A stretch of DNA of 55,883 bases from CAYWNA01 sp964459305 (GTDB taxonomy: Bacteria > Planctomycetota > Planctomycetia > Pirellulales > Pirellulaceae): assembly GCA_964459305.1 (NCBI GenBank), contig CAYWNA010000065.1:1-55883 (forward strand), read 5' to 3'. Both the position numbers and the translations under genes were made by a program. Below the pieces are notes generated by a model. It did no database searches. It was given only the letters and a program-made list of their open reading frames with translations, and was not told the origin of the DNA. Shown here piece by piece: positions 17,140 to 26,005 of the stretch. Each line of letters opens with the position of its first letter. Position 1 is the first letter of the stretch.

Positions 17140-18110
17140 ACCGCAGCCCTCAGCGCAGGCGAGCGGACGGTTCGTCGAATCCCATGGCTGTCGTGGAAAG
17201 CCGGCTCGGTCGTCCGGCGTACGAACTGGAGCAATTCCCACGGTTCGTTGACATCGACGTCACGAACCAGTGCAACGCCGACTGCATCATGTGCGGGATC
17301 GACTTCTCCCGCCAGCCGACTCGGCGCATGTCGCCCGAGCTGTTCTCCAAGCTGGTGCGCGAACTTGACGAGCATGCCGGGCTCGTGGAAAGGGTCGGCC
17401 TCGCGGTGAATTCGGAACCGCTGTTGGATGCCCGGCTGGCGGACAAGATCCGCCAGCTCAAGCTGGCGGGCGTGCGGCAGACGTATGTGAACACAAACGC
17501 CAGCCTGCTCGACGAACAGAGGGGCGCCGAGCTGCTCCGGGCCGGTTTGGACACGACGTACATCTCCATCGACTCGCTCGACAAGGGAACCTTTGAGGCG
17601 ATCCGGCGAAGACTATCCTTTGACCGTGTCTACCGCAACGCACGCCGGTTCCTTTCGCTCAAGAAGGAGCTTCGCCCGAGCGGGAAAGTTCGAATCGCGA
17701 TGACGGTTCTCGATGCGAACCGAGACGAAGCGGAGGCGTTCGTCGCCGCGTGGCGGGAATTGCTCGGGCCGGGCGACGAAGTGGTTCTCACCCCCGCTTT
17801 TCCCTGGGGGGCGTGGGGGCGAGACACAGAGGGCGAACCGGATCCACTGCCGTGTATTGCCTTGTGGAGCTCGATAGTGATCTCGTCCGATGGGAGGGTC
17901 CCGCTTTGCTGCATGGATGCGGAAGAAGAAACCATCCTGGGCGACGTGTCCCGGGAGTCCATTGCCGATGTCTGGCACTCCCCGGAACTTGCACGCATCA
18001 GGAGCCTGCACCTGGCTGACCGTCGCCGGGATCTTCGTCTCTGCAGGAACTGTAGGGTCTGGGCAGAGGACAAGCACGTCTTGCGCGGCGCGAAGGCACA
18101 CCACGCATGA
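17136..18110 (+). CDS. Radical SAM/SPASM protein
   Basis: 324 residues. The motif CNADCIMCGIDFSRQPTRRM (about 46-65) gives CxxxCxxC. Core strands include RVGLAVNSEPLLDARLADKI and TYVNTNASLLDEQRGAEL. The C-terminus has auxiliary cysteines in IALWSSIVISSDGRVPLCCM and LCRNCRVW. It is last in the plus-strand operon and overlaps the GT2 gene. Resembles radical SAM proteins of glycan and lipid clusters. Substrate unknown. It is too diverged from the one at 15154 to be a recent duplicate. Confidence 0.87.
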   Translation: MNRSPQRRRADGSSNPMAVVESRLGRPAYELEQFPRFVDIDVTNQCNADCIMCGIDFSRQPTRRMSPELFSKLVRELDEHAGLVERVGLAVNSEPLLDARLADKIRQLKLAGVRQTYVNTNASLLDEQRGAELLRAGLDTTYISIDSLDKGTFEAIRRRLSFDRVYRNARRFLSLKKELRPSGKVRIAMTVLDANRDEAEAFVAAWRELLGPGDEVVLTPAFPWGAWGRDTEGEPDPLPCIALWSSIVISSDGRVPLCCMDAEEETILGDVSRESIADVWHSPELARIRSLHLADRRRDLRLCRNCRVWAEDKHVLRGAKAHHA

Positions 18111-18125
18111 GAGCCTGAGAGAATA

Positions 18126-19229
18126 TCACGCATCGCGTCTCACATGCCGAGCCGGGCATCCCTCGCATGGTGCGAGAAATGGTCTCTTGCTGTCGAGATA
18201 CGAGAGGAACTCGCGGTAGCGTGGATGGCGGAACGCGCGTCGCACGTCATAGTCGAGGTTGCGGATGTTGTCCACTTCGTACGTTATGCAGGGCGTCACA
18301 CGCCCATCGAAGTGGACGGTGAACTGCGTCCACGGCCGGTAGCACTGGGGCACACCGTAGGCCGATGGGGTATCCACGAAACCCAACAGCCCCTCGTTGT
18401 CCATTTGTTGCATGAATGCCACCTCCATATGGGACTTGGGCCGGGCAAGCACGACCCTGATCATTTCCTTGATTGCCTCCCTCTGTCCAGAAGGGTACGA
18501 GAACGTGTTGCCATGCGAAAGGGCGGGATCGCCAAGATCGTCCACGAAGTCGAATCCCGCCTGCGGCGGATTGTCCCAGAGGAAGCCAAGGTAAAACTGG
18601 TCGACATGGAGCTCAGACTCCGCATGGTCGATCAATCGAAGGATCTCGCCATGGTTGTCGGCGGTGATGTTGGTCTTCACACACGTAATCGGCCAGGAGG
18701 ACGAGGAAGCCATCTTCTCCTGGTGGACCCGTTTCAGTATGCCCGCGGCGCGCTCGAAGGCTCCGGCCCTACCACGCAGCTCGTCGTGGAACTCCGGCAT
18801 TCCGTCAAGGGACACCGAAAGGTACGCGAGCTTCCTGTCGACGAGGTATGCGGTCCGCTCGGCAGGAAGGGCAGTCCCATTGGTTACAATCGAGACCCAC
18901 TGTTTCCTCTCGAATAGGTGATCGAGAACATCGAAGATCCCGGGCGCAAGGAATGGCTCGCCGCCTTCGATCGACACGAGGGCACGGCGCGGGATGGAGT
19001 CGATCACTTTCTTCCACTCGTCCGTGGTCAGGCGCCCTTGCTCGGGTTGGTTGAGACGGCCCCTCAGGTTACAGAACGGACAGTTCAGGTTGCACCGAGT
19101 CGTGATCATGAACACGACCCGGATGGGAGGCAGGACGACGTGAGGGTACAGCCTGCGCGCAACCGCACCGTAGGCGGCGGATACCTTCTCGAACGCCGGA
19201 CGCAGCGAATTTCGGACCTTGAACGCCAT
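18126..19229 (-). CDS. Radical SAM protein
   Basis: 367 residues. The motif CNLNCPFCNLRGRLNQPEQG is at about 46-65, then SIEGGEPFLAPGIFDVLDHL and SIVTNGTALPAERTAYLVDR. The C-terminal cysteines (CYRPWTQFTVHFDGRVTPCI, PCEGCPARHV) suggest a SPASM-like region. It converges on the plus-strand operon with only 15 bases between stops. It may act with the neighbouring radical SAM proteins on one pathway, but nothing here fixes its substrate. Confidence 0.85.
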   Translation of the reverse strand: MAFKVRNSLRPAFEKVSAAYGAVARRLYPHVVLPPIRVVFMITTRCNLNCPFCNLRGRLNQPEQGRLTTDEWKKVIDSIPRRALVSIEGGEPFLAPGIFDVLDHLFERKQWVSIVTNGTALPAERTAYLVDRKLAYLSVSLDGMPEFHDELRGRAGAFERAAGILKRVHQEKMASSSSWPITCVKTNITADNHGEILRLIDHAESELHVDQFYLGFLWDNPPQAGFDFVDDLGDPALSHGNTFSYPSGQREAIKEMIRVVLARPKSHMEVAFMQQMDNEGLLGFVDTPSAYGVPQCYRPWTQFTVHFDGRVTPCITYEVDNIRNLDYDVRRAFRHPRYREFLSYLDSKRPFLAPCEGCPARHVRRDA

Positions 19230-19444
19230 CTCATGAGAATATCACCGGATCGGCCTCTAAACAAGAACTCGAAACTGCTAGATAGAAGTCATGAGGCGAG
19301 AGGCTCGCTGGGACCGCCTCTCAGCTCGTTCGCCCCTTGCATCCTCGTCTCCGACTTCGGTAGACTCAGGCCTGGCGCCGGAAAAGGAATTTCCTGTCAT
19401 CTGATGGCTCGTGGCTAACCTGTGCGGCGTCAGCGGAGCGCACG

Positions 19445-20260
19445 ATGAAGAGACCGGAATTCGTCGAGGAAATCGTCCCCGATACCTGGCCCAAGGTCCT
19501 CTACTTCCGGAAGATTGGTCTCTTCGAACTGGTTAGAGACGGGTTGGTCCTGGACGTGGGGTGCGGCACCGGTTACTTCACGCGTCTTTTGGGGCGCGGG
19601 GCGCGCGAAATATACGCCATCGACATCGGTGAAGAGAACGTGGCTTACGCGCGGGCGGCCAACCCGGAAGCGACGGTGTCCGTCGCCAACGCCCTGGAGC
19701 TTCCGTTCGACGACGGGTCAATGGACACCGTGTTTTGCTCGGAGGTGATCGAGCACCTGGGTGACCATGTCCGTGGAATCGCCGAGATGGACCGGGTGCT
19801 GAACACCGGTGGGCACATGCTCCTGACGTTTCCCATCAGGGCCGCATTTCCACTCACGCGCTGGCTGTGCCTGGCCACGGACAGGCTCAATGAGCGCTAC
19901 TATGGGAAGGACCACCCCCAGGTCCACCGGGAAGATCTCGACCTCGCGGCTGTCGCGACCCGTCTTCGCGAGCTCGGGTACGAGATCGTGCGCTCGGACA
20001 GGATCAAAAACACCCTTGCCACGTTCGTGTCGGAGGTTTTCACGATCTCGGTGAAGCTGGCCGAATTGGGGCTGTTCGGAAGGAGGACCGAGACGTTCCA
20101 GCTTGCGACCCAGGCGGACTATCTCGACCGGTTGCCGGTCCGGCTCTGGCACCGGCTCGTCATGCCGGTGATGAGGCTGCTCATGCGGCTCGACGCGCTG
20201 CTCAACGGCATCGACAGCACGTGCGGCGTCATTCTCGCGAGGAAAGTGACGGGGAAGTGA
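19445..20260 (+). CDS. Class I SAM-dependent methyltransferase
   Basis: 271 residues. SAM-binding motif VLDVGCGTGYFTRLLGRGA is at about 36-54, acidic loop IYAIDIGEENVAYA follows, and motif IV-like FCSEVIEHLGDHVRGIAEMD is at about 98-117. The fold matches UbiE/small-molecule methyltransferases. The C-terminal 90 residues are less conserved and carry hydrophobic stretches (VMPVMRLLMRLDALL) that may touch membrane lipid. It is flanked by radical SAM genes on the other strand and is transcribed alone. Confidence 0.87.
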   Translation: MKRPEFVEEIVPDTWPKVLYFRKIGLFELVRDGLVLDVGCGTGYFTRLLGRGAREIYAIDIGEENVAYARAANPEATVSVANALELPFDDGSMDTVFCSEVIEHLGDHVRGIAEMDRVLNTGGHMLLTFPIRAAFPLTRWLCLATDRLNERYYGKDHPQVHREDLDLAAVATRLRELGYEIVRSDRIKNTLATFVSEVFTISVKLAELGLFGRRTETFQLATQADYLDRLPVRLWHRLVMPVMRLLMRLDALLNGIDSTCGVILARKVTGK

Positions 20261-20272
20261 CGGGGAAGTGAC
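20244..20272 (+). repeat. 11-bp tandem repeat over the stop codon
   Basis: The unit GTGACGGGGAA is repeated about 2.6 times across the end of the methyltransferase gene. The first copy supplies the last codons and the TGA. It is a local slippage-type duplication with no visible function. Confidence 0.7.
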
Positions 20273-20378
20273 GACCCGCGCTCGCTGGCCTTCTTCGTCG
20301 TTGTCTTGACCGCGATCTGTCGACTACCCAGACAAAGACTGAGCCAAGACAGGAATTGGGCTTGGGAGAATGCCCTGC

Positions 20379-21761
20379 CTAATCCCTCAGGAAGAACTCG
20401 TACGGCCTCATCCAGCGTGCCTTGAAAACGACGTACCATGTCTTGTGGATGAGCCACAGGAGGCGATAGAGCGGCTTCAGCGGAAGATTGATCAGCAGCT
20501 TGATCAGCGGGACCAGGAAGGGATAGTCGACGCAGATCGAGAAGAGATGATGGAACCGTTCCAGCTTGCGGATGTCTTTCATCTTGAGCGGGCTCTTGCT
20601 GAAGTAGGACGCGACCTCATCGGGGCTCCCGTCGAAGTACCCCTTCATCGTCGCGTAGTCGCACAGCTTGGTTCCGGGCAGAGGTTGGTAGATCGAAGCC
20701 CACGCATAGGTAGGCTTGCAGCGGGCGTTCAGCATGAGGGTCTCCATCGCAGTGTCCAGCGTCTCATCCGGTAGTGCGATGATGTTCTGGATCTGGACCT
20801 TCACCCTGTGCTTCCGCAGCAGGCGCCCCGTGGTCACGAGCTTGTCTTCGGTAATGTTCCTATTCAGCACCTCGTTCCGGATGCGCTCGTTGCCGCTCTC
20901 GATCGAGTAGGCCGCAAGATAGCATCCGGCGTCCTTGAGCGCCGTTACGACCTCCTCGTCCATCAGGTTGGCTCGGACACTGACGTCGAACGGCAGGCTC
21001 ACCTCTTTCTTGTATTTCTCGCAGAAGTCCAGCACCCATTCACGATTCAGTGTGAAGGTGTCGTCGATGAAACAGAAACGACGTGTTCCGTACGTGTCCG
21101 CGACTTCACGCACCTCGCCGATCACGTCCTCCGCCGTACGCCTCCTCGTGATCTTGCCCTTGTCCTTGTAGAGGCGATTGAACGCGTGGTTGAAACAGAA
21201 CGTGCAGGCGTATGGACAGCCCCGCCCGGTCATCACGTACCGCATGTACATCCGGCGGTAGTGATTGTATTTGTCGCAAAGGCTTCGGTCGGGGTAGGGG
21301 AGGGAGTCGAGGTCCTGCACGAGGTCACGCACATCGTTCCGGTGTATTTCGCCGTTGGACTTCGCGTGGATGTTCGGTATTCCGGTGATCGGGCGGCCGT
21401 CCCGCAGCGCGTCGGCGACCTCGGCCATCGCGTGCTCGCCTTCACCGACACACAGAGCGTCCACACCCTCCGCCGCGATGAAGTCCGGGAAGAAAGTGCA
21501 GTGGGGCCCGCCGAAGATGGCCAGGAAGTCGAGGTCCCGCTTCAGCTCGAGGTTCAGCTTCTGGAGTCGCTTGTGTTTGCCGGTTGTCACCGAGTATCCG
21601 ATGATGTCCGGCTCGGCCCGGGCCACGGCGCGGTGGATTTCCTTTTCGAACTTCAAGTCCAGGAACGCCGCCTCGTGCCCGTGTTGCTTCAACACTGCGG
21701 AGAGCTGCATTATCCCGATCAGCTCAACGTACTCGAAACTGTCGATGAAGAGGACCTTCAT
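20379..21761 (-). CDS. B12-binding-domain radical SAM protein
   Basis: 460 residues. The N-terminal 130 residues form a Rossmann-type cobalamin-binding-like domain (LAIFGGPHCTFFPDFIAAEG, GVDALCVGEGEHAMAEVADA). The radical SAM core has CPYACTFCFNHAFNRL at about 181-196 and RRFCFIDDTFTLNREWVLDF at about 228-247. This is the BchE/HpnP/P-methylase architecture, whose members methylate or rearrange unactivated carbons in hopanoids, pigments or antibiotics. A classic DxHxxG cobalamin motif is not seen, so the domain may not bind B12. The C-terminal hydrophobic stretch (FLVPLIKLLINLPLKPLYRL) may contact the membrane. Confidence 0.85.
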   Translation of the reverse strand: MKVLFIDSFEYVELIGIMQLSAVLKQHGHEAAFLDLKFEKEIHRAVARAEPDIIGYSVTTGKHKRLQKLNLELKRDLDFLAIFGGPHCTFFPDFIAAEGVDALCVGEGEHAMAEVADALRDGRPITGIPNIHAKSNGEIHRNDVRDLVQDLDSLPYPDRSLCDKYNHYRRMYMRYVMTGRGCPYACTFCFNHAFNRLYKDKGKITRRRTAEDVIGEVREVADTYGTRRFCFIDDTFTLNREWVLDFCEKYKKEVSLPFDVSVRANLMDEEVVTALKDAGCYLAAYSIESGNERIRNEVLNRNITEDKLVTTGRLLRKHRVKVQIQNIIALPDETLDTAMETLMLNARCKPTYAWASIYQPLPGTKLCDYATMKGYFDGSPDEVASYFSKSPLKMKDIRKLERFHHLFSICVDYPFLVPLIKLLINLPLKPLYRLLWLIHKTWYVVFKARWMRPYEFFLRD

Positions 21762-21893
21762 GGTGTACCATACCCGATCATGCTTGCATTCTACGGCAGC
21801 GCACCGGCCCCTTCAACCGTGCGGGTGGGTGTGCTGAAGATGCTCAACCGCGCTTCGAATCACGAATCCCTTCCCGTCCATTCGAGGACCAGA

Positions 21894-22928
21894 TCAGCGA
21901 AGCCGCATTGCCCAATTCGCAATGCTTCGGAGATTTAGGCTGAACATCAGGTTGGATTCCAGGTAGCAACTGGCGATGCAGGAATTACAGTCCGCGGGCT
22001 TGGGCAAGCGTTCCCAGGCGCCCTTGAATCCATGTTCGAGCACCGACACGCCGAGGCCCTCGCGTAGCGTCCACTCGCAGACGTGCAGTTCACCGTTGGC
22101 AAAGACTTCGCATTGCGACTGCCAAGCCATGCACCGGTAACGGCGAGATTCCCGCGGGCTGATCAACCCCTCGTGGTCCTCCCACTCCAACAGCTCTTGA
22201 AGATACGGCATCGACGAACCGATGGGAGCCCCTTCCTTTTTCAACGCAATCAACCGCCTTAACACGGCCTGATTCTCTTCGGCAGTTGGTAGAAGCTCCC
22301 GAACGTGGTCCGGCATCGGGTTGGATTCGTTCCAATGCTCGGGATGTCGTTCCATCAGAACGAAATTGGCCTGCGTGCGGTGCCTGCGTGCGTGGTCGAC
22401 GATCCAGTCGATGCGCTGGAGATTCGCCGTAGTGAGAACGGTGGCGGTCCAGAAAGGAATATCGTTTTCCTCGAAGAACTCGACTGCCTGTGACGCAACC
22501 TTCGCCGCATGGTCGCCGCACAGCAGCGCGCGGGTTTCTTCCGGCCCATCGAACGAGAGCTGCACCTGATCCACCTTCTTCAGTGCGTCGATCTGGCGAT
22601 CGACGCGACTGCCGTTGGTGGTGAGGCTCACGAAGAATCCCAGTTCCTTCGCGCAATTGACGATTTCGAGCAGGTCGTCGCGCAGCATCGGTTCGCCTCC
22701 GGTCAAATGCACGCGCTGTCCGCCCACCTGCCGGGCGTCCCGAAGAATCGCCGTGACAACATCCAGCGGCAAACTCTCCGACGAACCGTGATCCTGCCAA
22801 CAGTACCTGCACGCAAACGGGCACCCCAGCAGCAGCCCCAGGTTCACGGTGAAAGGGACACGATACCGCGAACTGGCTTTCATCCGCAGCGTGCGATAGA
22901 CAAAACTGGCGCAAGTGCGAAGCTTCAC
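21894..22928 (-). CDS. Radical SAM protein coupled to a flippase-like gene
   Basis: 344 residues. Motif LGCPFACRYCWQDHGSSE (CxxxCxxC) is at about 35-52, then RVHLTGGEPMLRDDLLEIVN and FVSLTTNGSRVDRQ. A cysteine-rich C-terminus (CMAWQSQCEVFANGELHVCE, CNSCIASCYLESN) suggests an auxiliary cluster. The GTG start overlaps the stop of the upstream membrane-protein gene by four bases, so both are coupled. Substrate unknown; the partner suggests a lipid-linked compound. Confidence 0.85.
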   Translation of the reverse strand: MKLRTCASFVYRTLRMKASSRYRVPFTVNLGLLLGCPFACRYCWQDHGSSESLPLDVVTAILRDARQVGGQRVHLTGGEPMLRDDLLEIVNCAKELGFFVSLTTNGSRVDRQIDALKKVDQVQLSFDGPEETRALLCGDHAAKVASQAVEFFEENDIPFWTATVLTTANLQRIDWIVDHARRHRTQANFVLMERHPEHWNESNPMPDHVRELLPTAEENQAVLRRLIALKKEGAPIGSSMPYLQELLEWEDHEGLISPRESRRYRCMAWQSQCEVFANGELHVCEWTLREGLGVSVLEHGFKGAWERLPKPADCNSCIASCYLESNLMFSLNLRSIANWAMRLR

Positions 22929-23983
22929 TCTTCACTCCCTTCCGAAATTTCCACCACGGAGCGAACCCTCTCGGACCGGGGCAATCTAGGCATCGTCGCG
23001 GCGACCACGGCTCCCGGCAAAGAGGCGACAACGACACTGGCCCGTACCAGCAACGCCAGAACGAGCACCTTGCTGGGGTCATCGCCCGGTGCCAGGTAGA
23101 GCAAGTACAGCTCCTCCATGACCCCCACGCTGCCCGGCGTTAGCGGCACTGCCGAGATGATTTGCACGAGCGGCACGCAAATGAAATACTCGTACCAGGC
23201 GGTCGATAGTTCCAGGCTCAGGCCGATCAGGACGACGGACACGATACTCAGACTCTGAGACACTAGCGATAACCACATTGCCTTAAGCAGAGACCGGCCA
23301 TTTCGTCGATACACCGCCAGCACATCACGGGCGGAGGACAGGAAACGGGACAATGGCAGCCGCCTGTAGATTTCTTGAAGATGCAGGAGTCGGCGCAACC
23401 CCGAGCTCGTGACGAAGGCGCCTCCCCCAGCAAGAACGACCAAGACCGCCAGGATCGAGACTGCAGGCGCGGTGATCGTGTCCGCGGTTGTATGTCCCGA
23501 CCCCCACACGGCGGTGAACATGATTGTCGCCAGCAGAGTCACCACGCACATCCCCATCGCCCGATCCACGAACACGCTAACCAATACTGCCAGTTTGCGC
23601 GGCGTCTTTTCTGCGACGAGATACGCCTTCACTGCGTCGCCGCCCAAGGTACCCGGCAGGACGTTGCTACAGAAATCGCCAAGCATCACCAGCTTGAAGA
23701 CATCTTTGATGCCGATGCGGACCTGCTGAACTGCCAGCAGCATCCGCCATCGGAGACCGGTCACAAGGGCCGACACGATCTGGCTGAGAACGGCGCAGAC
23801 CATGAAGTGCCACTTCAGACCTCCGATGCAGGACAGCACTCCAGGGCGGGTAGTGTGCGTTCCGTCATCCCGGGCAAGCGCGTAATCGTACCAGTGTACT
23901 TGGCTCAGCACCCAGGCCAACAGGACCCCCGCCAGGAGGATCTTCCCAGCCCACAACAGCACTCTCGCCAAATACGGCTTCAC
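22925..23983 (-). CDS. LPG-synthase-TM / UPF0104-like integral membrane protein
   Basis: 352 residues from a GTG at 23983. A longer TTG start at 24040 is possible; I chose the later one because homologs begin just before the first helix (LARVLLWAGKILLAGVLLAW). About seven transmembrane helices are visible. The family block FKLVMLGDFCSNVLPGTLGG, then DAVKAYLVAEKTPRKLAVLV, identifies the lysylphosphatidylglycerol synthase membrane domain (flippase-like) family, without the catalytic aminoacyltransferase domain. VPLTPGSVGVMEELYLLYLA is the second conserved block. It may move a lipid-linked product across the membrane. Confidence 0.85.
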   Translation of the reverse strand: MKPYLARVLLWAGKILLAGVLLAWVLSQVHWYDYALARDDGTHTTRPGVLSCIGGLKWHFMVCAVLSQIVSALVTGLRWRMLLAVQQVRIGIKDVFKLVMLGDFCSNVLPGTLGGDAVKAYLVAEKTPRKLAVLVSVFVDRAMGMCVVTLLATIMFTAVWGSGHTTADTITAPAVSILAVLVVLAGGGAFVTSSGLRRLLHLQEIYRRLPLSRFLSSARDVLAVYRRNGRSLLKAMWLSLVSQSLSIVSVVLIGLSLELSTAWYEYFICVPLVQIISAVPLTPGSVGVMEELYLLYLAPGDDPSKVLVLALLVRASVVVASLPGAVVAATMPRLPRSERVRSVVEISEGSEE

Positions 23984-24096
23984 GGTAGCACTGCGCTCCT
24001 CTGGCCAGCCTACATTCTCTCTTCCAAATGGCACGTCCAACTCCGGGAATTCACCACATTGGCGCCGGCGCGTTCGTGGACAGCAAGACGTACCCC

Positions 24097-25821
24097 TCAG
24101 TATGTCAACATGAAGAGTCCCAGCTTCGTGATTACGACATAGGCACGCCTGCGTGACGTATCAAGTGCCATGTTCCGACAGTACTTTCCAATGTAGTGAC
24201 GCTGAATCGTCTCGTTTGTATTCAAATCAATGACGGAAACATAGCCCGTGACGGCACTGGCGGCCAGCAGCAGATCGTGTTCCTCATCAACGGCAACCGC
24301 CCGCACGCCGAACTGTGCGGGGATCTTGCGCAGCAGTCTCAGATCCGGGGTGGAGTAGACCCAGACCTTGCCGTCCTTTGCGCCGGGAGCGTACAACTCC
24401 CGACGCTTTTCGGAGAGGAACATTCTTATTTTGGACGCCGGGCCTTCAACACGCGGGCTCATCCGTCCAGCCATCGGGTCAATCCCCACTATTTCGTCCT
24501 CATGAACGAGATAGAACACCCCGTTTTCCTCATCTTCAAGGGGGAGCCAGCTTTCGTGGGGGAAACAAGTGGATTTTCTTTCCAGGGTGTTGCGATCGAT
24601 TATGCAGACCCCTCCGTTTTCCCAAGCCACGAGAAAGAGATCCTGCTGGCGGAGTAGCGCCAACAAGGGGCTGCCGTTGAACGGGACTGCCATAGCCCGA
24701 GACCGTCGAATATTCCCCGAATCGAGGTCCGACACGACTACGTTTTGGGTCTCTCTGTCCACGTAGTAGTACTCGCGTCGTTCGACGTCCAGCTCGATGT
24801 CTTCAAGCTCGATGGCCGCTGCCAAGAATCGCTTGGGAGTGCTGGATGTCGGGGCGTCCAGGGAGATAACGTAGCCGAGTCCAGCTTGACGAGGCAAGCG
24901 AAACCCCCTGGCTAGTTTGGCGACCAGGAGCCCGTCCCCGATTTGCTGTACCTCCCCGTCCAAGATTTGGAACTTCTTTGTCACCAGCAGTTGATTCCCC
25001 GGTTCGTCAATCTCTACGTCGTAGAGATTGTCCATCTCCAACACATTCACGGCCTTGGGAGAGAGCGGGATCGGACGTAGGGACAAGAAAACCGCTGCCA
25101 GAAAGGGGAAACAGCATGCACATGCCAGAAACCTGCCCGTTACCACTGCGATCGCCCGTAGCCGTGCGGATGATGGTCGGACGCACCAGGCCAGAAGGCC
25201 TATAACGGCCGTCGGTGCCAGCAGATGCGCAAGATAGGGAGTCGCAAGCAAGCAGACAACGGCAAGCCAGCTCAAGCGGCGCGTATCGAGCCACTTGGAA
25301 GGCCAGCCGGCGAGGGGAAAGTTCAGCGCGAAGACCGCCGCCATGGCAAGTCCCCATAAGACGCACATTGGCGTGCGCTGGGCACAGCTCAGTATCAAGA
25401 AGACCGTGAGAACCAGTAAGGCGTAGAGCCATTTTGGGCAGCGTCGAGCGAAAGGTTTCCTCTGCGCCAGACCGAACAGAGCGACTGAGAGGGCGGCGGC
25501 AATTGCCGCGACGAGCACTGCAGAGCCTATGATGTTGTAACTCCGGACGATCGTCGCGATAGAAAAACGTTCCAGATAGAAGCTGCAATTCGGATACCAT
25601 TGACCGTCTACCATTTTGTAGTCGCGGTCCTCGAATCCAATGTACTCGCTAAATAGACCTTCGAAGGGGCCAAGATCGCCAAAGACGTGCCACACAGCTA
25701 TGGGAAAAAGCAACGGGCTCACTAGATACGCGCAGCCCAGGATGATCCAAAAACACGCACTGGATTTGCTCCGCCCGGCGCGGACCGTTGAGCTCTCGTC
25801 CCCCGGTTCAGCTTGGGCCAT
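24097..25821 (-). CDS. Membrane protein with C-terminal beta-propeller-like domain
   Basis: 574 residues from the ATG at 25821, chosen because it follows a GAGGCGAC site and gives a short charged N-terminus before the first helix; the longer open frame upstream looks non-coding. Several helices fill residues 20-225 (for example FWIILGCAYLVSPLLFPIAV). The rest contains YncE/TolB-like blades: VISLDAPTSSTPK, VVSDLDSGNIRRS, KVWVYSTPDLRLLRKIPAQF and YVSVIDLNTNETIQRHYIG. No catalytic motif was seen. The blade style resembles the other propeller proteins in the window. It is divergent from the SGNH-TPR gene. Confidence 0.7.
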   Translation of the reverse strand: MAQAEPGDESSTVRAGRSKSSACFWIILGCAYLVSPLLFPIAVWHVFGDLGPFEGLFSEYIGFEDRDYKMVDGQWYPNCSFYLERFSIATIVRSYNIIGSAVLVAAIAAALSVALFGLAQRKPFARRCPKWLYALLVLTVFLILSCAQRTPMCVLWGLAMAAVFALNFPLAGWPSKWLDTRRLSWLAVVCLLATPYLAHLLAPTAVIGLLAWCVRPSSARLRAIAVVTGRFLACACCFPFLAAVFLSLRPIPLSPKAVNVLEMDNLYDVEIDEPGNQLLVTKKFQILDGEVQQIGDGLLVAKLARGFRLPRQAGLGYVISLDAPTSSTPKRFLAAAIELEDIELDVERREYYYVDRETQNVVVSDLDSGNIRRSRAMAVPFNGSPLLALLRQQDLFLVAWENGGVCIIDRNTLERKSTCFPHESWLPLEDEENGVFYLVHEDEIVGIDPMAGRMSPRVEGPASKIRMFLSEKRRELYAPGAKDGKVWVYSTPDLRLLRKIPAQFGVRAVAVDEEHDLLLAASAVTGYVSVIDLNTNETIQRHYIGKYCRNMALDTSRRRAYVVITKLGLFMLTY

Positions 25822-26005
25822 ACTGTCGCCTCGTATTAGGTGCGCCGTAGAGCGTATAATAGGATAGTGCGATAGTCTAGCAAATGCAGAAAACGCAAAG
25901 AAGTCGCCCTCTGATCGCCGCATGCTTGAAAGCGTCGCCATCCGGTCGTAGATTGCCTGCGACTGGACTGTGGATAGTGGTACGCGATGCCGGAAAGGAA
26001 AATCC

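Noticed and set aside
16057..17241. 394-codon minus-strand frame across the GT2 gene
   Set aside because: No recognisable domain; it spans parts of three genes of the plus-strand operon.
20808..21938. 376-codon plus-strand frame opposite the B12-type radical SAM gene
   Set aside because: No domain and typical antisense composition; the minus frame has the CxxxCxxC motif.
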